Below, one piece after another: positions 24,801 through 60,000 of a stretch of 60,000 nucleotides of DNA. The notes under the pieces are model-generated. The model had not been told where the DNA came from. It made no database searches and was given only the letters and a program-made list of their open reading frames with translations. The DNA is from Nematostella vectensis (Eukaryota > Cnidaria > Anthozoa > Actiniaria > Edwardsiidae): assembly GCF_932526225.1 (NCBI RefSeq), contig NC_064048.1, forward strand, positions 3,799,597 through 3,859,596, given 5' to 3'. The position numbers and the translations under genes were made by a program. The first letter of the stretch is position 1. Each line of letters opens with the position of its first letter.

Positions 24801-27213
24801 TTGGTGTTGGTGATGGTGATGGTGATGGTGATGGTGATGGTGATGGTGATGGTGATGGTGATGGTGATGGTGATGGTGATGGTGATGGTGATGGTGATGG
24901 TGATGGTAATGGTGATGGTGATGGTGATGGTGATGGTGATGGTGATGGTGATGGTGATGGTGATGGTGATGGTGATGGTGATGGTGATGGTGATGGTGAT
25001 GGGGTGATGGTGATGGTGATGGTGATGGTGATGGTGATGGTGATGGTGATGGTGATGGTGATGGTGATGGTGATGGTGATGGTGATGGTGGTGGTGGTGG
25101 TGGTAATGATGGTGGTGGTGGTGATGATGATGGTGGTAATAATAGTTATGGTGATGATGGTGTTGTTGTTGTAATAATAGTGGTGATGGTAGTGGTGGTG
25201 GTGATGATGGTGATGGTGGTGGTGATGAAGGTGATGGTGGTGGTGGTGGTGGTGACGGTGGTGCTGGTGGTGGTGACGGTGATTGTGGTGTTGGTGGTGG
25301 TGGTGGTAGTGGCAATGATGGTGGTGGTGGTGGTAGTGACGGTGATGGTGGTGGTGGTGGTAGTAGTGACGGTGATGGCGGTGGTGGTGGCGATGGCGAT
25401 GTAAATAATTATTTTTCACATCTAATTATTACGGTTTACGAGATAATAAAAAATATCAAGGAAGTCTAAAATATCGAGTCGCCACAAACAAGGAAATCCT
25501 AGATTTCTTGTTCGATAGTACACTTTTTCGTTTGTTATTTTTCATAAGGTGATCAAAGAGCGTCGCCAATCTCAATCGAATCGTAATAACAAGGATCTCC
25601 TCGACTTCCTGCTCGACATGTATGATGAGGAGACGCGTTCCCACATGGATGACGAGGAACTCAGGTGCCAAGTGCTGACCTTTGCCTTGGCGGGCCACGA
25701 GACGGTCACAGCGACCGTGTGCTGGGCATTGTATGAATTGTGCAGGCACAGGGACGTACAAGAGAAGGCTGCTCAGGTATATAATTCACAGATATACACC
25801 CACTCACCCACTCACCCACTCACCCACTCACTCACTCACTCACACACTCACTCACTCACTCACTCACTCACTCACTCACTCACTCACTCACTCACTCACT
25901 CACTCACTCACTCACTCACTCACTCACTCACTCACTCACTCACTCACTCACTCACTCACTCACTCACTCACTCACTCACTCACTCACTCACTCACTCACT
26001 CACTCACTCACTCACTCACTCACTCACTCACTCACTCACTCACTCACTCACTCACTCACTCACTCACTCACTCACTCACTCACTCACTCACTCACTCACT
26101 CACTCACTCACTCACTCACTCACTCACTCACTCACTCACTCACTCACTCACTCACTCACTCACTCACTCACTCACTCACTCACTCACTCACTCACTCACT
26201 CACTCACTCACTCACTCACTCACTCACTCACTCACTCACTCACTCACTCACTTACTCACTCACTCACTTAATTACTTCGATGAACATGGCACTGTTTATC
26301 ATTATCAATGACAAATGATAACAATTCATACCTAGGAAGCAATGAAAGTCCTTGAAAGTCAATCATCGGTAACCTGGCAACATGTCCACAGCCTCCAATA
26401 CCTTGGTCAGGTGATCAAAGAGACGCTCCGCCTACATCCTCCAGCATTCCTCACGCATCGTGCAACAGTCAAGGAAGACAATCTTGCAGGGTACACCATC
26501 CCCAAAGGCACCTTTGTCGCTATCGGCATCGACTCAATTCACAAGTCTGACAAGTACTGGACCGACCCACTCATATTTGATCCGCAGCGATTCACTGAAA
26601 ATGGTACTGAAAATAACAATTCTATCTAGAAATCTAAAGGACCAATTCTACGCTGAAGGCGTATATCAATAACCTATCGCCCGTTATCAGCGTCTGATTA
26701 CGTCTGATCTGGATTGCCTCGCATGCGCGTACATAGCATTGGCTGAGGGAGGGGGGGGTATAGGTGTTATATGGAAAAAGCATACGTATTTGATTATTCC
26801 TTTATAAGAAATTACCCACATTTTGGCTGCCAAGGGGGGGGGGGGAGGTGATGCGCGCGCACCCTGCGTACCCCCCTGTGTACGCGCCTGCCTTGTTGTA
26901 GGGTCGCTAGATTTCGAATAGTGGCATCTCCCAATTTTTTTTCAATGAATGTGCTGTCATCAAGTACATTTCTTTTATTTCAGATGACGGAAGTGCTCCC
27001 TACAAGCCTTTCACATACCTTCCGTTCTCTGGTGGCCCTCGCACATGCATCGGCTACAAGTTCGCTATGATGGAGCTAAAGATTATCCTAGCTGAATTAT
27101 TACGTCACTTCCGGTTTTCTGCGCCGCCTGGCTTACAGGCAAAGCCACTTATCCGCTTGGTAACCAGGCCTGATCCTCCACTTGAGCTTTTTTTAGAGAA
27201 AAGGGTACTTTGA
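21871..27213 (+). CDS. Cytochrome P450 monooxygenase, complete, six exons
   Basis: Haem-thiolate monooxygenase, by family anchored in the endoplasmic reticulum. Exons 21871-22102, 23817-24058, 24433-24723, 25549-25776, 26336-26603 and 26984-27213; phases agree and give 496 residues plus TGA, a normal length. The N-terminal membrane anchor (residues 1-17) is followed by the Pro-rich hinge [11 protein letters not shown]. The I-helix is AGHET (303-307), the K-helix ExxR is E360-R363 (KETLR), the PERF-like motif is DPQRF, and the haem loop [10 protein letters not shown] has its ligand at Cys442. The usual C-helix Trp is His126 (AHARQRRM). The haem loop and I-helix look most like clan 4/46 or clan 3 P450s, so I give no symbol; the substrate is unknown. 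AATAAA at 27550-27555 may end the transcript. Confidence 0.92.
22218..23685 (-). mobile_element. piggyBac-like transposon remnant in P450 intron 1
   Basis: Inverted ends TTAACCCTTTCACGCC and GGCGCGAAAGGGTTAA carry TTAA at both borders, the piggyBac signature. On the minus strand, 23282-22890 is one frame broken by two TGA codons, with [18 protein letters not shown] and [11 protein letters not shown] followed by [14 protein letters not shown] and LLPTIRKYL, resembling the N-terminal part of piggyBac-type transposases. At about 1.47 kb it is shorter than autonomous elements and has lost the catalytic region. Inactive. Confidence 0.75.
24745..25400. repeat. GGTGAT hexanucleotide microsatellite grading into GGT/GAT repeats
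   Basis: About 330 bp of nearly perfect GGTGAT units (to about 25088), then imperfect GGT, GAT and GTAATA variants. It fills most of P450 intron 3. The very long open frames on both strands (His-rich, Thr-Ile, Met-Val) are artefacts of the repeat. Confidence 0.95.
25794..26270. repeat. CACT tetranucleotide microsatellite, more than 110 units
   Basis: Begins 17 bp after the exon 4 donor of the P450 gene as CACTCACC variants and becomes perfect CACT until about 26250. Reads Thr-His-Ser-Leu in any frame; not coding. Confidence 0.95.
26735..26895. repeat. Dispersed G-run repeat, family R1, copy 2
   Basis: Same order of motifs as 3316-3475 (ATTGGCTGAGGGAGGGGGG, a TTATTCCTTTATAAGAAAT stretch, then GGCTGCCAAGGGG). 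Ends in a CG-rich block with CCCTGCGTACCCCCCTG. Intron 5 of the P450 gene. Confidence 0.55.
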
Positions 27214-28738
27214 CATTAAGTGAATTTGACTCAATCAGTTCGCAAACAAAAGATGGCAAAAAGCAATCGCAACAAACCATAATACATGTTACAGAGCCCT
27301 TGTCAGAGCCCTGTTTTAAACAGAGGCCTTGTCAGCCATACCTTTGTTACTGTTTTCAACCAAAACTGGAAGAAAAATTATGAGATGCAACACGTGGTAC
27401 TTTGCTAGGATGACAAAATGGCGGCTGACGATAGGCTGTTTACGTTAGCATCTTCAGCTTGAGTTTCAAAGATGTGTATAACTTTTTTTGTACCTCTTCC
27501 ACGCCAGGAAATTTCAGTGGCGGGTACACAGGGGTGGGTACGTGGATTCAATAAAACATGTTTTAAAACTTAAAAGTGATGTTCCATCAGGGGAGACAAC
27601 TAAAAACACAGTTTTCATAAATTGAACCTGCCCTTTAACAATCATGGATCCATCTCTCATATTAGCTATCTGAAAAAGATATCATTCTGTACTGTATTCA
27701 CTTGCACTTACGTAAGTCTCAGATTTGGACCACAGGGAAAAATTGAAACATCTTAATATAAACCCCGTTTACAATACAGTGTTTAAGGTGTCAAGTTCTG
27801 TACCTTGATGAAAATAAATAATTTCTCAGAGTAAAATTTCAAAGCGTTTGGATACTAAATATATTGAGAGAAAAACGATTCGTCAAGAGGGGGTGGTTAT
27901 GTCGATTAACCACAGAGCATACCTCAAAAAAGGGAATACTGACGGGGTCCGCTTGATAAATTAACCTACTCCCCAAGCCCTATAGCCGGCTCTTCAGTCG
28001 GTTAATTTGGAAATTCGGTTTTCGGGATTCCTGTGGTGAGCAAAACCCTGAAAACGATTATTACCCCGAAAACACACAGGAGTACCGGCTCGCAGACTAC
28101 AAGCACCCTCAAATCATTCCCCCACCCCTCCCCCCAAAAAACATATCCTTTTGTACAGACAGCTTTTCCGTGGCCTGAGATTGGAGATAGGCCGTGTTAT
28201 GCCCCCTTTACATTCTTACAGTAGAATAATATTATATTTATTCTAACTTTCCATAGAGTAGCAAAGGTCCACAAATGTAACATTGAAAGATATATCTGCT
28301 AACTGTGTATGATTTATTATTTCGATGAAATGCGTGAAATGACGTTCATTGTATTCCAATTTAGAATTGAAGTGATGTATAAGCCTAATGAAAATAATGT
28401 GATTACTTGCTTTTTACACAAGTGGCTCTCTTTATCCCTATACGGATTTCAATTAACTTTCAATCTGTCCTCACATTCTTTTTAGAAAGTATGTAGTAAA
28501 GTGTTTGATTTTACGCCAGAGATCCTTGACACAGTAAAGTAGTAATTGATCACCTCTACGGGGCACAGAGAACATATGGGAGAACAGAGCTGCCTTTTGT
28601 CTCGACGACAATTAATTTTCACGGAGTTTGGCTTTTTTGAATAAATTAACCTAGCAAGACGCTGTTTTTGTAGTGTGATTATATCAAGATCGCGCAGGTA
28701 TCGCATACCGCGAAAAGGCGCAAAACCAAGCTGTAAAT
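27214..28738. other. Intergenic stretch between P450 and the 75-residue membrane protein
   Basis: Holds the P450 3' flank (candidate AATAAA at 27550-27555) and then AT-rich sequence with no gene that I can support. Confidence 0.45.
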
Positions 28739-28966
28739 ATGGTTGAGACAACGACCGCCATTGTGGTTTCTTCAATTCTCTTCGTTGCTTTTTTTATTGG
28801 ATGGCTTATGACAATTATCTGTTGCAAGTGTCGATCTCCGAAAGCTAAGAACAGTGAGCGAAACATGTATTCCCCGCCACGAGATATAGAAGAAGAAGAA
28901 AAAGAGGCTATGGTACGACACTCTGGGGAACGAACACAAGAGAAATCTTTTAGTGTGGAGGTTTGA
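28739..28966 (+). CDS. Small single-pass membrane protein (75 residues), unrecognised
   Basis: Single open frame from ATG. Residues 1-7 (MVETTTA) are short and polar, about 8-27 form one hydrophobic segment, followed by IICCKCRSPK and a charged tail with DIEEEEKEA, ending SFSVEV. The layout (tiny outside, one membrane helix, Cys-rich basic juxtamembrane stretch, cytosolic tail, VEV end fitting a class II PDZ ligand) is what makes it look real. AATAAA at 29238-29243. No family is recognised. Whether it is a whole gene or the last exon of one is unclear. Confidence 0.5.
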   Translation: MVETTTAIVVSSILFVAFFIGWLMTIICCKCRSPKAKNSERNMYSPPRDIEEEEKEAMVRHSGERTQEKSFSVEV

Positions 28967-30435
28967 TTATTTACAAGTAAGTGAGAGTAAATTGCTTCTG
29001 TAAACATTGACATATTGTGCAGCTATACACACGACCATTCAACAAATTCAAATATGGTTTGATATTAACTCTGTGACCTCTTTTAACTTTAGTTTTATTA
29101 CATCAATTAATCTGATATTTGGATTGAGAGCAGCAGTGTTACCTTCATTTCAATTCGATTGATCATGTTTAAAGTAAGAGTCTATTCGATTTATCATATA
29201 TAAAGCTAGATTCTTTTCGATTTCGTTTTAACATGATAATAAACACCATTATCTAGATTTCTAGAACAGTCTATCAATTATCGTTAAAAAAGCTCTTCTT
29301 ATCTTAAAATCCTGATTTGCAAACGTAACAATCCTAGAACTCGTTGGCTTGAAAAACACGTTTAAAAACTTGGCAGCTTCATGCAAACGTTAACAGACAA
29401 AGTCCTCATTTAGATTCAGTTTGCATCGAAGAACTCAATTGAACAAGGGAAGAATGAGGGAACTGTTGACTTGTTTAATGAGGGCAGGTGGCTGTAATCT
29501 CTTATATTCTACATTGTTTGCATAATAAACATGCTTTTGTACCGAGTGCCATCCTGCACGTCTATAGCACGTCTATTGAGGACCGAAGTGGACCTTTGGC
29601 CGTTGTGGGGGAGGGAGGGGGGGGGGGGGGGGGGGGGGGCGTGCGCGCTACCGTGGTAGGCTCGGTTTCCAGCCGTGGTGGTTTCGGAGGGCCGAGTGGA
29701 GGAGCAGAGCGCCACGACTGGAAACCGCCTTTACCGTGGCTAGTTTATTTTTATTAAAGTAAGTCAATCAGCATGCGTGAAACACAGTTTGACAGACATG
29801 AACTAATAACTAGGGGGATTCCATCATCATGTCAATCAAATGGTTCGTTTCTCGAAACCTCTTATCTAAATTTGTTTACTTTACAGAAGTGTCATGATGG
29901 CCACACTAGCGCGCGTTGCACTGTTGAAAATAAAAATCCTTATTGTATAATTGAATCAGATTACTTTTCCGGGCGATTTAGAAGTTAACCATTTTTTTTT
30001 TCTTTTTCAGCATTCATTTTCTACGTAATAACAACACATAAGTACTGCAAGCGAAGAATCACACAATCGTTTAAAAACACGGGAAGATTTTAAAATTAGG
30101 GGGAGTTTTGCAACTATGGCCATGAACATTTCATCGAAATATTACAGGAATGGAAGCCCTTGCGTTAGCAGCTCTTTAGAAAACTACGGTATCACTGCTT
30201 TCAAGAGTGTAAGGGATTTAAGGAGTGGTAATTCCTTAACAAGATCGATCAAAGAAAAGACTAAGTAAAATGAGAGACGCTTCAACCAGGTTCACTGCAA
30301 ACTTTATATATAAAAAATGGAAATAAAAGAATGTTATCACCTTTTGTGATACTGTCATGTCTCTGCTGCTAGGGTCTTTTAATCATTTTACCTTTGAGGC
30401 CTATAAAGATGCAGTACCTATAAATCATCGTTGTC
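28967..30435. other. Intergenic stretch with dispersed repeat R3
   Basis: AT-rich sequence plus a G-run repeat at 29565-29645. The open frames at 29488-29757 and 29773-29988 are low-complexity or featureless. No gene supported. Confidence 0.45.
29565..29645. repeat. Dispersed G-run repeat, family R3, copy 1
   Basis: AGCACGTCTATTGAGGACCG, then GGCCGTTGTGGGGGAG and a long G-run. A second copy with the same words is at 41548-41645. Confidence 0.55.
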
Positions 30436-31437
30436 TGACTGGTGAAGTCTGTACAGCGCGCACTGTCTGTCCATGTGGTCTATACAGCGCGCACTGTCAG
30501 TCTGGTGTGGTCTATACAGCGCGCACTGTCAGTCTGGTGTGGTCTATACAGCGCGCACTGTCTGTCCATGTGGTCTATACAGCGCGCACTGTCAGTCTGG
30601 TGTGGTCTGTACAGCGCGCACTGTCAGTCTGGTGTGGTCTATACAGCGCGCACTGTCTGTCCATGTGGTCTATACAGCGCGCACTGTCAATCTGGTGTGG
30701 TCTATACAGCGCGCACTGTCTGTTTGGTGTGGTCTATACAGCGCGCACTGTCAGTCTGGTGTGGTCTGTACAGCGCGCACTGTCTGTCTGGTGTGGTATG
30801 TACAGCGCGTACTCTCAGTCTGGTGTGGTCTATACAGCGCGCACTGTCTGTCTGGTGTGGTCCATACAGCGCGCACTGTCTGTCTGGTGTGGTCTATACA
30901 GCGCGCACTGTCTGTCTGGTGTGGTCTATACAGCGCGCACTGTCTGGTTAAGTCTGTACAGTGTGCGCTATCAGTCTGGTGAAGTCTGTACAGAGTACGC
31001 TATCAGTCTGGTGAAGTCTGTACAGTGTGCGCGATCTGTCTGGTTAAGTCTGTACAGTGCGTGCTATCTGTCTAGTGAAGTCTGTACAACTTGCGCTGTC
31101 TGTCTGGTGAGGGCTGTGCAGCGCGCGCTGTCTGAATGGTGAGGTCTGTGCAGCGCGCACTGTCTGTCTGGTGTGGTCTGTACAGTGTGCGCTGTCTATC
31201 TGGCGAGGTCTGTACATTCAGTGCGATCTATCTGGTGAAGTCTGTACACTGTGCGCGATTTGTCTGGTGAAGTCTTTACAGTGCGCATTGTCTGGTAAAG
31301 TTTGTTAAGTACGCGCTGTCTGTCTGGCGAGGTCTGGTCTGTACAGTGTGTGGTGTCTGTCTGGTGAAGTCTGTACAGTGCACTGTCTGGTGAGGTCTGT
31401 GAAGTAAGCGCATTGTCTGTTCGGTTAGGTCTATACA
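30436..31437. repeat. 32-bp minisatellite, about 31 copies
   Basis: Unit GTCTATACAGCGCGCACTGT followed by CAGTCTGGTGTG; starts such as 30481 and 30513 are 32 bp apart. Because 32 is not a multiple of three and the unit lacks stops, all three plus frames stay open; these are not proteins. Copies become diverged after about 30950. It lies about 0.8 kb upstream of the USP47 start. Confidence 0.9.
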
Positions 31438-32273
31438 GTCTACGACCTCCTTTTGATGTAATAAACAAGATTCCTGTGGTCTTATCAGTGCTCGCTGTTT
31501 GCCCTCCCTTTTTAAAAGTGCGCGTTGTCATTTTAGCGTCCTTCGTCCAGTGCACATTTCTGTCTGGTGTTTTAAAAACAAATAAAAGTTGCGTCTGTTT
31601 GGTGAAGGAGGATGCGCTCAGAGACAAAACGCAGGGCTAGATCCAGGATTTCTCGGAAAGGGGAGGGGATATATTCCGGTAGATTGGCACCAGTAGATTA
31701 AAGTACATGTAAGTAAGACAGTTTTGCCACTGTACTTTATACGTAGGGAATCTTAGAATATTTTGCTGTTGCGGGCAGATAGGGCACAAAAAATAGATAT
31801 CTTCTGAAACCGCAGAACGACAAGCATATTATTAAGGGGGTTTAAATATACAATATAATCAAAGCTGTCTTTTCTTTGGGTTTGTTAAAAAAAAAAAAGA
31901 CGCACAGATGCAAAGTTTGGGATTCCTGTGTAGGTAACTTGGTCAGCGGCTAATAAAGCTAAGGTAAGCGCAATCAAGTCCAGGGGGATGCAGTCGAATT
32001 TCTAGCTTCATGTTCATAAAATACTAAACCAGCAAGCAGGAAATGTCGGACAGGGGTAAACTCCCATTGCAATAGCTGAATTGTGTGATCCAATACCTGT
32101 ATTACGACTGATTTGTTTATTTCTGTGATAGATTCAGCGCTTTGTTGATCCCCCCTGAAAGTTGCCGAAGGGTTCAAGAGTTTCGAAATCATACCATCCA
32201 AAAGCAATGCCTTCTAATGAACCGTAAAAAAATTCCCAAAGTCTAGTAGCCCAGACCCATCTTGCCCCTAGGA
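31438..32273. other. 5' flank of USP47
   Basis: No gene recognised. The CCCTAG just before the USP47 ATG (about 32266-32271) could be a 3' splice site, so a 5' UTR exon may lie upstream in this stretch or beyond the minisatellite. Confidence 0.4.
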
Positions 32274-57634
<25,361 letters not shown>

Positions 57635-60000
57635 GTAATGGATAAATATACATTTATGCTTCTAGTCACCCTGCATAATCCAACCAGCAAGCCAACAGGT
57701 AATGGATATATATACATTTATGCTTCTAGTCACCCTGCATAATTCGACCAGCAAGCCAACAGGTAATGGATATATATACATTTATGCTTCTAGTCACCCT
57801 GCATAATTTGACCAGCAAGCCAACAGGTAATGGATATATATACATTTATGCTTCTAGTCACCCTGCCTAATCCGACCAGCAAGCCAACGGGTAATGGATA
57901 TATATACATTTATGCTTCTAGTCACCCTGCATAATCCGACCAGCAAGCCAACAGGTAATGGATATATATACATTTATGCTTCTAGTCACCCTGCATAATC
58001 CGACCAGCAAGCCAACGGGTAATGGATAAATATACATTTATGCTTCTAGTCACCCTGCATAATCCGACCAGCAAGCCAACAGGTAATGGATAAATATACA
58101 TTTATGCTTCTAGTCACCCTGCATAATCCGACCAGCAAGCCAACAGGTAATGGATAAATATACATTTATGCTTCTAGTCACCCTGCATAATCCGACCAGC
58201 AAGCCAACAGGTAATGGATAAATATACATTTATGCTTCTAGTCACCCTGCATAATCCGACCAGCAAGCCAACAGGTAATGGATAAATATACATTTATGCT
58301 TCTAGTCACCCTGCATAATCCGACCAGCAAGCCAACAGGTAATGGATAAATATACATTTATGCTTCTAGTCACCCTGCATAATTTGACCAGCAAGCCAAC
58401 AGGTAATGGATATATATACATTTATGCTTCTAGTCACCCTGCATAATTTGACCAGCAAGCCAACAGGTAATGGATAAATATACATTTATGCTTCTAGTCA
58501 CCCTGCATAATTTGACCAGCAAGCCAACAGGTAATAGATATTTAAACATTTATGCTTCTAGTCACCCTGCATAATCCGACCAGCAAGCCAACAGGTAATG
58601 GATAAATATACATTTATGCTTCTAGTCACCCTGCATAATCCGACCAGCAAGCCAACAGGTAATGGATAAATATACATTTATGCTTCTAGTCACCCTGCAT
58701 AATCCGACCAGCAAGCCAACAGGTAATTTGATAAATACATTTATGCTTCTAGTCACCCTGCATAATCCGACCAGCAAGCCAACAGGTAATGGATATATAT
58801 ACATTTATGCTTCTAGTCACCCTGCATAATTCGACCAGCAAGCCAACAGGTAATGGATAAATATACATTTATGCTTCTAGTCACCCTGCATAATCCGACC
58901 AGCAAGCCAACAGGTAATGGATATATATACATTTATGCTTCTAGTCACCCTGCATAATTAGACCAGCAAGCCAACAGGTAATGGATATATATACATTTAT
59001 GCTTCTAGTCACCCTGCATAATTAGACCAGCAAGCCAACGGGTAATGGATAAATATACATTTATGCTTCTAGTCACCCTGCATAATTCGACCAGCAAGCC
59101 AACAGGTAATGGATAAATATACATTTATGCTTCTAGTCACCCTGCCTAATCCGACCAGCAAGCCAACGGGTAATGGATATATATACATTTATGCTTCTAG
59201 TCACCCTGCATAATCCGACCAGCAAGCCAACAGGTAATGGATATATATACATTTATGCTTCTAGTCACCCTGCATAATTCGACCAGCAAGCCAACAGGTA
59301 ATGGATAAATATACATTTATGCTTCTAGTCACCCTGCATAATCCGACCAGCAAGCCAACAGGTAATGGATAAATATACATTTATGCTTCTAGTCACCCTG
59401 CATAATCCGACCAGCAAGCCAACAGGTAATGGATATATATACATTTATGCTTCTAGTCACCCTGCATAATTCGACCAGCAAGCCAACAGGTAATGGATAA
59501 ATATACATTTATGCTTCTAGTCACCCTGCATAATCCGACCAGCAAGCCAACAGGTAATGGATAAATATACATTTATGCTTCTAGTCACCCTGCATAATTC
59601 GACCAGCAAGCCAACAGGTAATGGATAAATATACATTTATGCTTCTAGTCACCCTGCATAATCCGACCAGCAAGCCAACAGGTAATGGATAAATATACAT
59701 TTATGCTTCTAGTCACCCTGCATAATCCGACCAGCAAGCCAACAGGTAATGGATAAATATACATTTATGCTTCTAGTCACCCTGCATAATTAGACCAGCA
59801 AGCCAACGGGTAATGGATAAATATACATTTATGCTTCTAGTCACCCTGCATAATTTGACCAGCAAGCCAACAGGTAATGGATATATATACATTTATGCTT
59901 CTAGTCACCCTGCATAATCCAACCAGCAAGCCAACAGGTAATGGATAAATATACATTTATGCTTCTAGTCACCCTGCATAATTTGACCAGCAAGCCAACA

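Noticed and set aside
24692-25419. His-rich, Thr-Ile and Met-Val ORFs on both strands
   Set aside because: Products of the GGTGAT hexanucleotide repeat inside a P450 intron.
25682-26311. Thr-His-Ser-Leu repeat ORFs continuing from P450 exon 4
   Set aside because: The exon has a good donor at 25776-25778 and exon 5 resumes the P450 fold; the repeat is an intronic CACT microsatellite.
30357-31142. Three overlapping ORFs with WSIQRALS-type repeats
   Set aside because: The unit is 32 bp, so every frame reads the same repeat in turn; there is no stop in the unit and no conserved domain.
57659-60000. Certain use of the 64-bp units as exons
   Set aside because: Phase and splice motifs fit, but the 31-nt spacing between adjacent units is below normal intron size and there is no transcript evidence; kept only as a hypothesis.

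Overview
This is a stretch of intron-rich animal genome. It has spliceosomal genes with GT-AG introns at phases that agree from exon to exon, a P450, a USP47-type deubiquitinase, an M28 carboxypeptidase, an intronless rhodopsin-like receptor, an anthozoan-style LINE and several MITE-like elements. The repeat style and the many small lineage-specific genes suggest a cnidarian, most likely an anthozoan (sea anemone or coral). This is inference; no species can be fixed from the sequence alone.

Layout. (1) 109-9220, minus strand: a glutamate carboxypeptidase II / NAALADase-like gene, 11 exons from the start codon through most of the catalytic domain; its 3' part lies left of the window. (2) 11428-12348, minus: a single-exon class A GPCR. 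(3) 12.4-17.1 kb: repeats, two MITEs and a broken LINE reverse transcriptase. (4) 17472-19847, plus: a two-exon small membrane protein that I do not recognise. (5) 20.3-21.2 kb: a 28-bp minisatellite interrupted by a TA-flanked MITE. (6) 21871-27213, plus: a complete six-exon cytochrome P450 of 496 residues, with a piggyBac-like remnant in intron 1 and long microsatellites in introns 3 and 4. (7) 28739-28966, plus: a 75-residue single-pass membrane protein. (8) 30.4-31.4 kb: a 32-bp minisatellite. (9) 32274 to beyond the right edge, plus: USP47, with 22 exons giving 874 residues (N-terminal region, whole USP catalytic core, start of the C-terminal ubiquitin-like region).

The most striking feature is that many tandem repeats are built from exon-intron junctions. 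In USP47 a 72-bp unit carrying the exon 13 acceptor and exon start is repeated about 112 times in intron 12. A 64-bp unit carrying the end of exon 22 and its donor is repeated at least 37 times to the window edge, and each copy has gained an AG that frames a 33-nt, phase-preserving micro-exon. Smaller junction repeats occur before USP47 exons 12 and 20, at carboxypeptidase exon 4 (donor) and, as a displaced copy between inverted repeats, exon 5 (acceptor). Exon boundaries were derived by hand from homology to known family members, splice motifs and phase continuity; no transcript data were used. The genes are neighbours rather than an operon or obvious pathway.
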